Assembly (NCBI GenBank): GCA_029881035.1
Contig: JAOUNI010000016.1
Coordinates: 1-48,197, forward strand
DNA from: Gammaproteobacteria bacterium
GTDB lineage: Bacteria; Pseudomonadota; Gammaproteobacteria; SZUA-229
DNA length: 48,197 bases
Reading direction: 5' to 3'
Shown: one piece after another, positions 1 through 9,169 of the stretch
Layout: each line of letters opens with the position of its first letter
Position numbering within the stretch: the first letter of the stretch is position 1
Position numbers and translations under genes: made by a program
Notes under the pieces: generated by a model
Told to the model about the DNA's origin: nothing
The model's input: only the letters and a program-made list of their open reading frames with translations
Database searches by the model: none

Positions 1-949
1 GACCAATTGGGGGCCGATTCCACCGCCAGATAGTGCCATTGTGCAAACGCAGATGTCTAACTTCATTTATATCTGCCTGATAATGCACAGGCAGCAAAAT
101 GGGATAGTGTTCCAGATTTTCCTGGAAACACTCAAACATTGAATCACGAATATAATCTGTACCAAAGCTGACACGTCGGACCGGACCCGATGCAGCACCG
201 CCATAACCACCCGTTGGCACTGCCTGCTCAAAAACTGGAATGCGTGTTTCCTGCCATAAACGCTTACCAAATAAGCAAGGTGAATTAGCACTAATGGCGA
301 CCATAGCTGCAGACAATAAAATTGATGCATTATAATAACGTGCCGCAACGTCCTGCGGAATCTGTATATGAATTTGCAAAGATGTCGCAGCGGCTTCCAG
401 CATAACGTCTTTATGTGTCACCTGTAGGTGCTCTTCACCATTGATATTCAACTCAATTTCAACACCGTCGCGCTGCCTTAAAATTTGCTCATTAAGTGCT
501 TTATAACGAGCTAACAGTGAAATATTGTTGAGTGTAAGGTCACTATCATGCAGAGTTGGCAGGATACCAATACCGAGAATATGACTATCGAGTGATTTCG
601 CAGTGCTTGAGCACTGCTGCCATAGCTGACCTAACTTATGCTCAAATATTGATAAAACATTATTAGATAATTTCTCAGGCTCAACATTAAGTTCAATATT
701 AAACTTGGCTAGCTCAGGGCTAAGTAGGTTGTTATTTGAGCGAACAAGAAACTCTTCGTTAATTGCAACCGGACTACCCTGTTGATTAATTAACCATGCT
801 TCCAGCTCATAACCTGCCATTAATTCAGATGATGCAAACAGATGATTATCAAACCAGCTTTTTACCAACGCAGTTTCTTCTTTAAGCATAGAAACGAATT
901 GTTGATAATCTGATTTATTGAAACGGCTATATGATATTTCTTCGCCCAT
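1..949 (-). CDS. Glutamate-cysteine ligase (GCS2-like) family protein, partial (C-terminus outside window)
   Basis: An open frame of 316 codons runs from an ATG at 949 off the left edge, with no stop. The translation has GYELEAWL at residues 46-53, FNIELNVEP at 83-91 and, near the edge, HNGTIWRWNRP. These match the glutamate/Mg-ATP binding strands and the NGT-x-WRWNRP signature of carboxylate-amine ligases of the GCS2 (YbdK-related) fold. Such enzymes join glutamate to cysteine or to another amine. The substrate cannot be told from sequence, and many relatives are not true glutathione-pathway enzymes. The ribosome-binding site is weak. The gene diverges from the YkgJ-family gene. Family call is fairly sure; function is not. 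Confidence 0.72.
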   Translation of the reverse strand, partial: MGEEISYSRFNKSDYQQFVSMLKEETALVKSWFDNHLFASSELMAGYELEAWLINQQGSPVAINEEFLVRSNNNLLSPELAKFNIELNVEPEKLSNNVLSIFEHKLGQLWQQCSSTAKSLDSHILGIGILPTLHDSDLTLNNISLLARYKALNEQILRQRDGVEIELNINGEEHLQVTHKDVMLEAAATSLQIHIQIPQDVAARYYNASILLSAAMVAISANSPCLFGKRLWQETRIPVFEQAVPTGGYGGAASGPVRRVSFGTDYIRDSMFECFQENLEHYPILLPVHYQADINEVRHLRLHNGTIWRWNRPPIG

Positions 950-1373
950 AATATCTACCAGTGCAAATCAGTTTAAATACAGCGGCTAATATAAAAAAAC
1001 AACAACGAGTCTACACCATGTTTGACTATAGCAATCTAATGAAAACAATTATATAAACTCCCTGTAAGGTGAAATCTTAACACCTATGACTTTAACTGTT
1101 TCAATCACGATAACATATAAATCAATTCATTAAATCCAGCTCAGCGTCCTATACCGATTATTTCTAATATTATTCATGAATACATTTCTGATATGAATAG
1201 AAATAACGCTTTAAGCCGATTATTGTACTGACTGCTTGTTGACCCAGATCAATCCTATTAAATCATTTTTCTATTAAATAACCAATTTCCATATTTAATG
1301 CAATCTATCTATTTGCATTACCCAATTCAAATATTGTTTTCACTGCAAATGCTCAAAGGAGATCAAGATCACC
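950..1373. other. AT-rich divergent intergenic region
   Basis: This 424-base gap separates two divergent genes and must hold both promoters. It is AT-rich with no convincing open frame. A TTGACT at 1022-1027 lies upstream of TATA-like runs near 1050-1057, but the spacing is too long for a normal sigma-70 pair. A Shine-Dalgarno AAGGAG at 1356-1361 belongs to the gene starting at 1374. I see no RNA gene or repeat. Confidence 0.5.
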
Positions 1374-2054
1374 ATGCCTATACAAACTGAAACCAGTATA
1401 GCCAGTCAGGAGTATCAAATTAGTTATGCTGAACTGATGGATCTATCACCACATAGCGCATTGCTCAATTTCCATGTACGCCATGATCAGCGCATTGAAC
1501 ATATTACAGCCCGGTCGAAACAGAGCAAAGCCTGTTTTAAGGGGTGCGCCTATTGCTGCTTTTTCAAAGTAATCGCTGATGCCGTTGAAATTTTTGCCAT
1601 GGTTGATTATGTAAAAGAAAATATTGATCCACAACAGCTTGATCAAATCATAGTTTCAGCAAAATACAATATTGAGGAGGCCAGAAATCTCAGCCACGAA
1701 GAGCAATCTACAATCAACCAACAATGTCCGCTTCTGATCGACAATACCTGCGTGATCTATCCTGTCAGATCTATTAAATGTAGAAATTTTCACGCCACTG
1801 ATGTAAGCACCTGTCACGCCTCTTACAACAACCCCAAAGACCTGACCATTCTTAACAACAATATACCTGAAGTTTATATTGCCGCTATGGGTAGCGGCGA
1901 TGGCTTTATGGCCGCACTTCATAACCACGGCTATGATGATCGAACCTATGATCATAATGCAGCATTTATAGAGGCATTAGAAAACACGGACTGCAAGCAA
2001 CGATATGATGCTGGCAGACGCGCATTCAAAACAGCGAAATATGATAATGATTAA
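1374..2054 (+). CDS. YkgJ family cysteine-cluster protein
   Basis: A 226-residue soluble protein with the cysteine cluster typical of YkgJ/Fe-S-oxidoreductase-like proteins: C54, C58, C61 and C62 (CFKGCAYCC), then C118, C126, C136 and C147 (CPLL, TCVIYP, KCRNF, TC). The family is believed to bind zinc or an iron-sulfur cluster; its role is unknown. The start is supported by AAGGAG at 1356-1361, 12 bases upstream, slightly long. It stands alone between a divergent GCS2-like gene and the bidirectional terminator at 2265-2296. Its AT-rich codon use and isolation give no hint of a pathway. Family assignment is good, function unknown. Confidence 0.8.
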   Translation: MPIQTETSIASQEYQISYAELMDLSPHSALLNFHVRHDQRIEHITARSKQSKACFKGCAYCCFFKVIADAVEIFAMVDYVKENIDPQQLDQIIVSAKYNIEEARNLSHEEQSTINQQCPLLIDNTCVIYPVRSIKCRNFHATDVSTCHASYNNPKDLTILNNNIPEVYIAAMGSGDGFMAALHNHGYDDRTYDHNAAFIEALENTDCKQRYDAGRRAFKTAKYDND

Positions 2055-2318
2055 AAATATCGTAATATCTTCATCAGTAAAATTACCGAGTTGGCTGAGA
2101 AATTATTTAGCTGCTGCCGTCTAGTTTTCGCTTCTTGTTCGCTGGCGATAAGTTGCCGATTGATGATTTTCTACTACATCAGTAACAGCTATTACAATCT
2201 CACCCACTTCTTTTGTTGATATTGCGTCCATAACCCGCCCTAATAAAAAGCCGTATGTAAAATTAAAAAAGCCTCTTTTAAGGAAGAGGCTTTTTTAAAT
2301 TAAAGAATAATAAAAAAC
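2055..2318. other. Convergent intergenic region with a doubtful minus-strand small ORF
   Basis: The gap between the YkgJ-family gene and gpmI contains the terminator at 2265-2296. On the minus strand, 2231 to 2121 gives a 36-codon ATG-to-TAG frame (starting MDAISTKEVGEIV). It sits beyond the gpmI terminator, has only a weak GGGCGG upstream and no recognised relatives, so I do not call it a gene. Nothing else is visible. Confidence 0.3.
2265..2296. terminator. Bidirectional Rho-independent terminator
   Basis: A stem GCCTCTT (2271-2277) pairs with AAGAGGC (2284-2290) across a six-base loop. It is preceded by six A and followed by six T, so it can end transcription on both strands. It serves the convergent YkgJ-family gene (plus) and gpmI (minus). 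Confidence 0.85.
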
Positions 2319-3857
2319 TTAATACTCTCTCAACAATAATGATTTACCAGTCATTGATGGCGCTTGCTGTAAACCCATTAACTGCAACACTGTTGGTGCA
2401 ATTGAACTCAATGATGAGCCCGGTCTTAAATGCCAGTTTACCTGATCGATAATCAAGCATGGCACAGGATACAAAGTATGCTGCGTATGTGGTTCCTGCG
2501 TGACTGGATCAACCATCTCATCACAATTACCATGATCAGCAGTGAGCACTACAGAATATTCAGCTTTAACTGCCGCATCTAGTACACGACCCACTTCTCT
2601 ATCCAGTGCTTCAACTGCTTCAATGACGGCATCACGTACGGCGGTGTGACCGACCATATCACCGTTAGCGAAATTAACCAGAATAAAACTGTGCTCACGT
2701 TTTTCTAAAGCATCGATGATAGTATCTGCAACTTCAGCCGCACTCATTTCCGGCTTTTTATCATAAGTGGGGACGTCGGGTGAATTAATCATGATGTGAT
2801 CTTCACCTGCGAAAGGTTGTTTTTTCCCGCCATTGAAAAAATAAGTGACGTGTGCGTATTTTTCAGTCTCTGCACAATGCAACTGTTTAAAACCAGCACG
2901 ACTAACCACAGAAGCAAGAGTGGCCTGCGGCCGTTCCGGCGCATAACCTATAGGTAATAAGAATGCGGGGTCATACTCTGTCAAGCAGGTTACGGTTGCA
3001 CCAACATAACCGCCGATGTTAAATGCATTAAAATCATGCTGGCTGAGCGCTGCTGCTAGCTGACGTGGGCGATCATTGCGGAAATTGAAGAAAATAACGC
3101 TATCACCTGACTCTACCAACTCAGCATTAGCCAATACCGTTGGTTTAATGAACTCGTCTGTTTCATCGTGGGCGTAAGCAGCTTCAATCGCATATCGTGC
3201 AGTTTCTGCCTGTAAGCCTTCACCCTGCACCATGGCTTTCCAGGCCTGCTCGGTACGGTCCCAACGATTATCTCTATCCATTGCATAATAACGACCGGAA
3301 ACGGTAGCGATACTTCCACCGGCATCTTCCAATATACATTCCAGCTCATTGAGGTAAACCAGAGCAGACATCTGTGCAGTATCGCGACCATCAGTAATCA
3401 TATGCACCACCGGTTTCGCTTTACGCTCCATGCACATTTTGATCAATGCCATCAAATGGCCAATATGGCTGTGCACGCCACCATCAGAAACCAGGCCCAC
3501 TAAATGTACAGGGCGGTCACGACTATTGGCATCATCAATTGCAGCTACCAGAGCCGCATTGGAAAAAAACTCTCCGCTTTCGATTTCGTCATTGATACGT
3601 ACCAAATCCTGGCGCATGACGGCACCACACCCCAAAGTCATATGACCTACTTCAGAATTACCCATCTGACCATCAGGCAACCCCACGGCTTCGCCACAAG
3701 CATCGAGCGTGGTGTGCGGGTTTTTAGAGAAATACTCATCCAGTCTTGGTGTATTGGCTTCCTGAACCGCGTTATTGATCCGGCTTGGGTTTACCCCAAC
3801 ACCATCAAGAATGATCAGTAGTGTCGGCCTGCGGGGGACTATTCTTGTTTCGGCCAC
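2319..3857 (-). CDS. gpmI: 2,3-bisphosphoglycerate-independent phosphoglycerate mutase
   Basis: Converts 3-phosphoglycerate to 2-phosphoglycerate in glycolysis and gluconeogenesis, using two Mn2+ ions and a phosphoserine intermediate. The 512-residue length is normal. ILDGVGVN at about 16-23 carries the first metal-binding Asp. GQMGNSEVGH holds the catalytic Ser68. TDGRDT and LTADHGNCDEM give the other metal ligands of the alkaline-phosphatase fold. The start is GTG (codon at 3857-3855) preceded by AGGAAAA; no ATG fits the conserved N-terminus. It is the last gene of the minus-strand his-tat block, about 80 bases after tatC, and ends at a strong terminator. Confidence 0.97.
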   Translation of the reverse strand: MAETRIVPRRPTLLIILDGVGVNPSRINNAVQEANTPRLDEYFSKNPHTTLDACGEAVGLPDGQMGNSEVGHMTLGCGAVMRQDLVRINDEIESGEFFSNAALVAAIDDANSRDRPVHLVGLVSDGGVHSHIGHLMALIKMCMERKAKPVVHMITDGRDTAQMSALVYLNELECILEDAGGSIATVSGRYYAMDRDNRWDRTEQAWKAMVQGEGLQAETARYAIEAAYAHDETDEFIKPTVLANAELVESGDSVIFFNFRNDRPRQLAAALSQHDFNAFNIGGYVGATVTCLTEYDPAFLLPIGYAPERPQATLASVVSRAGFKQLHCAETEKYAHVTYFFNGGKKQPFAGEDHIMINSPDVPTYDKKPEMSAAEVADTIIDALEKREHSFILVNFANGDMVGHTAVRDAVIEAVEALDREVGRVLDAAVKAEYSVVLTADHGNCDEMVDPVTQEPHTQHTLYPVPCLIIDQVNWHLRPGSSLSSIAPTVLQLMGLQQAPSMTGKSLLLREY

Positions 3858-3937
3858 TATATTTTTTCCTGCTTTTTTATGTCGTTTTTCATTGCGTCGA
3901 ATTTTACACTATCGCGCTGTTCACATGAAGACACTGT

Positions 3938-4825
3938 TCAGGATTTATCATGACTACGGTCGCTTTCAGCCTCTCTACGCTCCATTTCATCGAACATCTT
4001 GTCCACTTCTTCTTCGCTTTTGAAACCCGACTCTTCAACAATTTCATAATCGTTCTCTGCCGCATCGGCTTCTGTACGTGCAATTCTCTCCTTGAGAAAA
4101 ATTCGAGCCATGATCAAACCTGCCTCAAACAGAAATAACATAGGTAAAGCCAATAGTGTTTGCGAGATTACATCTGGAGGCGTGATTAACATGCCAATAA
4201 CAAAAGCACCGACGATAATATATGGGCGCTTTTCAGCCAGACGCCTGGGTGTAGTGGCACCCGCTGCAATCAGCAGAAATGTGGCTACTGGAATTTCAAA
4301 TGCCAACCCAAAGGCAAAAAAGATAGCAATGACAAAATCCAGATACTGACCGATATCCGTCATTACTTCGACACCCTTGGGCGTAACCCCAAGAAAGAAA
4401 TTGAACAATATAGGCAGGATAATAAAATGCGCGAAAGCGATGCCACAATAAAACAGCAAGACGCTGGAAGTAAGCAAAGGCACCGCCAGGCGTTTTTCGT
4501 GTTTGTATAGCCCAGGCGCAACAAAAGCCCATAACTGATGCAGCGTATGAGGAATAGTTAACAGCACTGATAATAACAAGGCTAATTTGAGCGGCACCAG
4601 AAATGGTGAGGTCACACCAGTCGCAATCATTGAAGTACCTTCAGGCATCTGTGCCAGCAACGGTTCGGCGGCAAAACTGAAAATATCTTCTGAAAAAGTA
4701 AATAAAATCAGAAAGGCAACCAGAATAACCAGCACAATCCACATCAAGCGGTCACGCAACTCGGCCAGATGCTCCATCAAACCCTGTTCAGGTGAATTAC
4801 TATCTTCTGTCTTCTGGTCTTCCAC
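3938..4825 (-). CDS. tatC: Sec-independent protein translocase subunit TatC
   Basis: Polytopic inner-membrane receptor of the twin-arginine pathway; it binds signal peptides of folded substrates. The N-terminus has the family signature MEHLAELRDRL at about 17-27, followed by six hydrophobic segments, FxxRR-free loops and LITPPDVISQ at the penultimate periplasmic/cytoplasmic turn. At 295 residues it is somewhat longer than usual because of an acidic, hydrophilic C-terminal tail rich in Glu/Asp/Lys (about 45 residues). The start is GTG; the nearest upstream ATG is followed at once by a stop codon. It lies downstream of tatA and tatB in the same transcript order. Confidence 0.96.
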   Translation of the reverse strand: MEDQKTEDSNSPEQGLMEHLAELRDRLMWIVLVILVAFLILFTFSEDIFSFAAEPLLAQMPEGTSMIATGVTSPFLVPLKLALLLSVLLTIPHTLHQLWAFVAPGLYKHEKRLAVPLLTSSVLLFYCGIAFAHFIILPILFNFFLGVTPKGVEVMTDIGQYLDFVIAIFFAFGLAFEIPVATFLLIAAGATTPRRLAEKRPYIIVGAFVIGMLITPPDVISQTLLALPMLFLFEAGLIMARIFLKERIARTEADAAENDYEIVEESGFKSEEEVDKMFDEMERREAESDRSHDKS

Positions 4826-4928
4826 TTACATCAATACCTTAAAGTTTGGAGCGTGCGTACTCAGCTGTAACCATAATATGTTTTATCAATATTGATCGGG
4901 CATTGAAGTTCAATGAACTAGAAAGGCT

Positions 4929-5282
4929 CTATTCAGGATTCTTTTTCTCACTAATACTTTTTTCTTCAGCAACAGGTGTTTCTTCCTTAATGTTATGCGT
5001 TATCTCATGGGAACCCAGTAGGTCATCAGCACTCATTCTGGCGGACTGACTGACTTTCTGCTGCAATTCATTAAGCTGAATTTCCTGATTACGAATCACT
5101 CGTTTGAACTCGGACACATCAAATTCCTGTTCAACCTCACTTTTAACGCCTTCGATATATCGACGACCTTTACCTACCCACAAACCCAAAGTGCGTGCTG
5201 CGCCGGGCAGACGTTCCGGTCCAATTACGACCAGCGCCAAAATCAGAATTAGAAGTATTTCCCAAAAACCAACTTCAAACAT
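4929..5282 (-). CDS. tatB: Sec-independent protein translocase subunit TatB
   Basis: A 117-residue protein with the TatA/B architecture: one N-terminal membrane helix (MFEVGFWEILLILILALVV), a Gly-Pro hinge (VIGPERLPG at about 19-27), an amphipathic helix and a charged tail. The Glu at position 8 and the conserved GPxxLP turn mark it as TatB rather than TatA. TatB forms the TatBC receptor. The ATG at 5282 is preceded only by AGG inside the foot of a long palindrome (5294-5317), so its translation may depend on that hairpin or on coupling to tatA. Confidence 0.95.
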   Translation of the reverse strand: MFEVGFWEILLILILALVVIGPERLPGAARTLGLWVGKGRRYIEGVKSEVEQEFDVSEFKRVIRNQEIQLNELQQKVSQSARMSADDLLGSHEITHNIKEETPVAEEKSISEKKNPE

Positions 5283-5293
5283 AATATTTTTTG

Positions 5294-5317
5294 CCTGGGT
5301 CTGGGCCCAGACCCAGG
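5294..5317. promoter_or_regulatory. 24-bp perfect palindrome between tatA and tatB
   Basis: CCTGGGTCTGGG (5294-5305) is followed directly by its exact reverse complement (5306-5317). In the tatA-tatB mRNA it would fold into a hairpin of about ten G+C-rich pairs closed by GGCC, ending 11 bases before the tatB ATG. It has no T-run on either side, so it is not a normal terminator. A role in mRNA processing or in setting the TatA:TatB ratio is inference. Confidence 0.7.
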
Positions 5318-5336
5318 AAAATTAGACTTGGAATAA

Positions 5337-5558
5337 TTAAACTTTATCCTTGTTTTTGGTTTCTACTTCAGCATCAACAACCTTGTTATCATTTTCTTCA
5401 ATCTGATTATTCGCGCTATCGTTGCCTTCTTTGACGGCTGATTTAAAGCCTTTTACAGCCGAACCAATATCACCACCCAGATTACGCAATTTTTTTGTAC
5501 CAAATAATAAAATGACGATGCCTAGAACGATCAATAATTGCCAAATACTTATGCCCAT
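5337..5558 (-). CDS. tatA: Sec-independent protein translocase subunit TatA
   Basis: A 73-residue pore-forming subunit of the Tat system. It has an N-terminal membrane helix ([19 protein letters not shown]), the TatA hinge [10 protein letters not shown] at about 19-28, an amphipathic helix ([14 protein letters not shown]) and a short polar tail. The FGTKKL motif and short tail separate it from TatB. It lies 32 bases downstream of hisE in transcription order, so tatABC appear to be transcribed with the his genes, an arrangement known in several gammaproteobacteria. Confidence 0.96.
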   Translation of the reverse strand: MGISIWQLLIVLGIVILLFGTKKLRNLGGDIGSAVKGFKSAVKEGNDSANNQIEENDNKVVDAEVETKNKDKV

Positions 5559-5590
5559 TTCTTTATCTCTCTCGTCTTATAGTTATAAAT

Positions 5591-5908
5591 TTAACGTGAA
5601 GCTTTTTCTTCCAGCCCTGAAACACCAAAACGCCTTGCTAGCTCCTGTAAAACATCATCTGGCTTCAAACCTTCGTGCGCCAGTAGCACCATCGAATGAA
5701 ACCAGAGATCCGCAATTTCATAAATCAGTTTCTCCTTATCACCATCCTTTGCAGCCATCACTGTCTCGGTAGCTTCTTCTCCAATTTTTTTAAGTATAGC
5801 ATCCAATCCTTTATGATAGAGACTGGCCACATACGACGAATCAGCTTCTGCCGATTTGCGCTGCTCAAGAATTTCTGCCAGCTGCTGGAGGATTGCATCA
5901 CTCATCAT
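5591..5908 (-). CDS. hisE: Phosphoribosyl-ATP pyrophosphatase
   Basis: Second step of histidine synthesis: hydrolyses phosphoribosyl-ATP to phosphoribosyl-AMP and pyrophosphate. The 105 residues form the all-alpha MazG-like fold with the acidic metal-binding signature [16 protein letters not shown] (about 41-56) and [14 protein letters not shown] (about 64-77). The ATG overlaps the stop of hisI by one base (TAATG), which implies translational coupling. HisE and HisI are separate here rather than fused as in enterobacteria. Confidence 0.96.
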   Translation of the reverse strand: MMSDAILQQLAEILEQRKSAEADSSYVASLYHKGLDAILKKIGEEATETVMAAKDGDKEKLIYEIADLWFHSMVLLAHEGLKPDDVLQELARRFGVSGLEEKASR

Positions 5909-6297
5909 TATTTACCGTAAATCTCTTTTGGATCTTTGATCACGCCTTCAACTTCGACCCATTTTTCACCCTGTAGTTGCCGATAAAAACAGCTTTCGCG
6001 ACCAGTATGGCATGCAATTCCACCGTTTTGCTTCACTTTTAGCAAAATCACATCCTCATCACAGTCAAAATACATCTCGATAACCTGTTGCACATGGCCG
6101 GATTCTTCGCCCTTATGCCACAATTTTCTTCGAGAACGCGACCAGTACACGGCCTGTTTCTTTTCATCGGTGAGCTTGAGCGATTCACGGCTCATCCACG
6201 CAAACATCAGCACCTTACCCGATGCTGCATCCTGAGTAATGACAGGGATCAAGCCGTCATCATTAAATCGTATTTCATCTAGCCATGCTTCTGACAT
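5908..6297 (-). CDS. hisI: Phosphoribosyl-AMP cyclohydrolase
   Basis: Third step of histidine synthesis: opens the adenine ring of phosphoribosyl-AMP. The 129-residue protein has the N-terminal [12 protein letters not shown], the metal-binding [14 protein letters not shown] and the zinc-ligand [11 protein letters not shown]. All catalytic Asp and Cys residues are present. It sits 14 bases after hisF and is coupled to hisE by a one-base stop/start overlap. Confidence 0.96.
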   Translation of the reverse strand: MSEAWLDEIRFNDDGLIPVITQDAASGKVLMFAWMSRESLKLTDEKKQAVYWSRSRRKLWHKGEESGHVQQVIEMYFDCDEDVILLKVKQNGGIACHTGRESCFYRQLQGEKWVEVEGVIKDPKEIYGK

Positions 6298-6311
6298 TCC
6301 GATTACGCCTG

Positions 6312-7085
6312 TTACAGACGTACCTCAATACCGTGCTCGGCCATTTTTTGCTTGGCTTCACCCACCGTATGCTCAGCAAAATGAAAAATACTCGCGGCCA
6401 GTACCGCATCGGCCTTGCCTTTCAGTATGCCATCGGCCAGATGGTCCAGATTACCGACACCACCCGATGCAATAACCGGTACAGGTACAGCCTCGGCAAT
6501 TGCGCTGGTTAATTCCAGATCAAAACCGATTTTGGTGCCATCTCTATCCATACTAGTCACTAAAATTTCGCCGGCACCATAATCCGCCATTTTTTTTGCC
6601 CACTCAACGGCGTCCAGGCCGGTTTCTTTACGGCCACCATGGGTAAATATTTCCCAGCGATCAGGCTCACCTTCAGCACTGACTTTCTTGGCATCAATAG
6701 CCACCACAATACATTGTGAGCCGACACGATCCGAGGCTTCTTTTACAAATTCAGGATTAAATACAGCGGCGGTATTTATGGCAACTTTATCTGCACCGGC
6801 ATTTAGCATACGCTGCACGTCTGCAACAGAGCGGATACCTCCGCCAACCGTTAATGGGATAAAGACTTCATTGGCGACACGTTCTACCACATGAACGATG
6901 GTTTCGCGATCATCAGAGCTAGCGGTAATATCCAGAAAAGTAATTTCATCCGCCCCTTCCTGATCGTAACGTCGGGCAACCTCAACCGGGTCACCGGCAT
7001 CACGGATATCAACAAATTTAACGCCCTTAACAACACGGCCGTCTCTAACGTCGAGGCAGGGAATAATTCTTTTAGCAAGCGACAT
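6312..7085 (-). CDS. hisF: Imidazole glycerol phosphate synthase cyclase subunit
   Basis: TIM-barrel subunit that joins PRFAR with ammonia supplied by HisH to give imidazole glycerol phosphate and AICAR. The 257 residues start with the canonical [18 protein letters not shown], where Asp11 is catalytic. VGGGIRSV and the second catalytic Asp in [13 protein letters not shown] are visible, as is the phosphate-binding [10 protein letters not shown]. It lies seven bases after hisA. HisF and HisH work as a heterodimer, and both genes are in this cluster. Confidence 0.97.
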   Translation of the reverse strand: MSLAKRIIPCLDVRDGRVVKGVKFVDIRDAGDPVEVARRYDQEGADEITFLDITASSDDRETIVHVVERVANEVFIPLTVGGGIRSVADVQRMLNAGADKVAINTAAVFNPEFVKEASDRVGSQCIVVAIDAKKVSAEGEPDRWEIFTHGGRKETGLDAVEWAKKMADYGAGEILVTSMDRDGTKIGFDLELTSAIAEAVPVPVIASGGVGNLDHLADGILKGKADAVLAASIFHFAEHTVGEAKQKMAEHGIEVRL

Positions 7086-7092
7086 GATGATA

Positions 7093-7827
7093 TTACGACT
7101 GCGCGTCTAACCAGGCCTGACATTCTTCCAGATCAATCGTACCTTCATAAATGGCACGGCCTGTAATCGCACCAATAATACCTTCGTCTTCAACGGCACT
7201 CAACGCCTTGATGTCGTCCATATTAGTGATACCACCGGATGCAATCACAGGTATGCGTATCGCCTGGGCCAGTTTCACTGTAGCTTCAATATTCACACCC
7301 TGCATCATACCGTCTCGTGAAATATCCGTATAAATAATGGCAGCCACACCATCTTCTTCAAAACGCTGCGCCATATCAATGGCATCATGCCTGGATAATT
7401 TCGACCAGCCATCCACCGCGACTTTGCCATCTTTAGCATCCAGACCAACGATAATATGAGTTGGAAATTCTGCACAGACCTCACTAACAAAGTGTGGATC
7501 TTTTACTGCCTGCGTGCCGATAATGACATAACGTACACCTGCATCAAGGTAAGCTGCAATTGTGTCATCATCACGAATACCACCACCGACCTGAATATCG
7601 ATATCCGGATAAGCACTGGCAATATCATGGATCACACTGGCATTTTTTGGCTTACCTGCAAAGGCACCATCCAGGTCAACAATGTGCAGGCGTTTGGTGC
7701 CCGCCTTCACCCAACGTCCAGCCATAGCAACAGGGTCATCGGAAAAAATTGTGCTGTCTTCCATATTACCCTGACGCAAACGCACACACTTGCCATCTTT
7801 CAAATCAATCGCGGGGATCAATAACAT
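7093..7827 (-). CDS. hisA: 1-(5-phosphoribosyl)-5-[(5-phosphoribosylamino)methylideneamino]imidazole-4-carboxamide isomerase
   Basis: Amadori isomerase that converts ProFAR to PRFAR, the HisF substrate. The 244-residue TIM barrel begins [19 protein letters not shown], with the catalytic Asp8. [10 protein letters not shown] and [11 protein letters not shown] carry the other phosphate-binding and catalytic residues, and ASGGI the C-terminal phosphate site. It is clearly a paralogue of the neighbouring HisF but has the HisA-specific KDGKCVRL motif. It lies 37 bases downstream of hisH. Confidence 0.97.
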   Translation of the reverse strand: MLLIPAIDLKDGKCVRLRQGNMEDSTIFSDDPVAMAGRWVKAGTKRLHIVDLDGAFAGKPKNASVIHDIASAYPDIDIQVGGGIRDDDTIAAYLDAGVRYVIIGTQAVKDPHFVSEVCAEFPTHIIVGLDAKDGKVAVDGWSKLSRHDAIDMAQRFEEDGVAAIIYTDISRDGMMQGVNIEATVKLAQAIRIPVIASGGITNMDDIKALSAVEDEGIIGAITGRAIYEGTIDLEECQAWLDAQS

Positions 7828-7864
7828 AATTATTCAATACCTTTTTTAATTAATCTTATTTAAG

Positions 7865-8527
7865 TTAATTTATCTTGCCATTCCAGCGGGTGAAATTTTC
7901 GAGCAGCTGCAAACCGTCAGCCGCACTTTTTTCCGGATGGAATTGTGTTGCAAAAACATTATCCCGCGCAATAGCGGAGACAAAATTAATGCCGAAATCG
8001 GTAACACCGGCGGCAATGGATTTATCTTCCGGCGCAACATAATAACTGTGTACAAAATAAAAACGTCTGTCCTGCTCAACACCATCCCACATGGGATGAG
8101 ACTGAGTCTGATGCACCTGGTTCCAGCCCATGTGCGGGATTTTCAGTAACTCGCTTTTTTGATCAATCTTATTTTCAGCAAAGGCGGTGCCAAAAAAACG
8201 CACCTCGCCCTTATACAGCCCCATACAATCGACGCCATTATTTTCTTTACTATGCGACAGCAATACCTGCATGCCCATGCAAATACCAAAAAACGGTTTC
8301 TCTCTGGCAGCTTTCAGCACGGGCTCAATCAGGCCACGCTGTTTTAATTCCAGCATGCAATCACGCGCTGCCCCCTGGCCGGGGAAGACAACATGATCGG
8401 CGGCGGCAATGTCAGCCGGATCAGACGTCACGATGACCTTCTGATCCGAACTGGCCACATGCTCCAGAGCTTTTGATACGGAACGGAGATTACCCATGCC
8501 GTAATCGACAACAGCGATCAACGACAT
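7865..8527 (-). CDS. hisH: Imidazole glycerol phosphate synthase glutamine amidotransferase subunit
   Basis: Class I glutaminase that feeds ammonia to HisF. The 220 residues start AVVDYGMGNLRSVSKALE and contain the oxyanion motif VVFPGQGAA, the nucleophile Cys in FFGICMGMQVLL and the His-Glu pair in ATQFHPEKSA. It is separated from hisB by only five bases, so the two are very likely co-transcribed and perhaps coupled. Confidence 0.97.
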   Translation of the reverse strand: MSLIAVVDYGMGNLRSVSKALEHVASSDQKVIVTSDPADIAAADHVVFPGQGAARDCMLELKQRGLIEPVLKAAREKPFFGICMGMQVLLSHSKENNGVDCMGLYKGEVRFFGTAFAENKIDQKSELLKIPHMGWNQVHQTQSHPMWDGVEQDRRFYFVHSYYVAPEDKSIAAGVTDFGINFVSAIARDNVFATQFHPEKSAADGLQLLENFTRWNGKIN

Positions 8528-8532
8528 CGGCT

Positions 8533-9126
8533 TTACAATGCTCCTTTGGTGCTCGGCATAACGCCTTTCATTCGAGGGTCTAATGTCAGCGCCATGCGCA
8601 CAGCACGCCCAAAGGCCTTGAACACTGTTTCCGCAATGTGATGTGAATTGCTGCCACTGATGTTATCAATGTGCAAAGTCACGCCAGCATGATTGACAAA
8701 GCCCTGAAAAAACTCGTGCAACAAGTCAGTTTCAAAATCACCAATGCTGGCACGTGGGTAATCCACACGATGCTCAAGGCCGGGACGACCCGAGAAATCG
8801 ATAACCACGCGCGACATAGCCTCATCCAGTGGCACATAAGCATGGCCGTAACGAACAATACCTTTTTTATCGCCGATTGCCTTGTTAATCGCCTGCCCCA
8901 GAGTGATGCCGATATCTTCAACGGTGTGATGCGCATCGATGTGCAGATCACCTTTGGCTTCAATAATCAGATCAATCAGGCCGTGGCGTGAGACCTGTTC
9001 GAGCATATGCTCAAGAAACGGGACGCCGGTCTCTAATTTGCACACGCCGGTACCATCAAGATTCACCTGCACCTTGATTTTGGTCTCCAGCGTATTACGC
9101 TCAACACTTGCCTGACGATCTGTCAT
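8533..9126 (-). CDS. hisB: Imidazoleglycerol-phosphate dehydratase
   Basis: Dehydrates imidazole glycerol phosphate to imidazole acetol phosphate. The 197 residues form a monofunctional enzyme, without the histidinol-phosphatase domain found in enterobacterial HisB. The two Mn-binding motifs [11 protein letters not shown] (about 68-78) and [15 protein letters not shown] (about 157-171) are intact. It is the first his gene of the block in transcription order, 43 bases after dtd. hisG, hisD and hisC are not in this window. Confidence 0.97.
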   Translation of the reverse strand: MTDRQASVERNTLETKIKVQVNLDGTGVCKLETGVPFLEHMLEQVSRHGLIDLIIEAKGDLHIDAHHTVEDIGITLGQAINKAIGDKKGIVRYGHAYVPLDEAMSRVVIDFSGRPGLEHRVDYPRASIGDFETDLLHEFFQGFVNHAGVTLHIDNISGSNSHHIAETVFKAFGRAVRMALTLDPRMKGVMPSTKGAL

Positions 9127-9169
9127 TCATCTCTCCAATCGGACTATTTGTCCTGTTCTTTATATATGG

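Noticed and set aside
950-1373. Riboswitch or small RNA in the first intergenic region
   Set aside because: No stable G+C stem, terminator or conserved motif could be seen.
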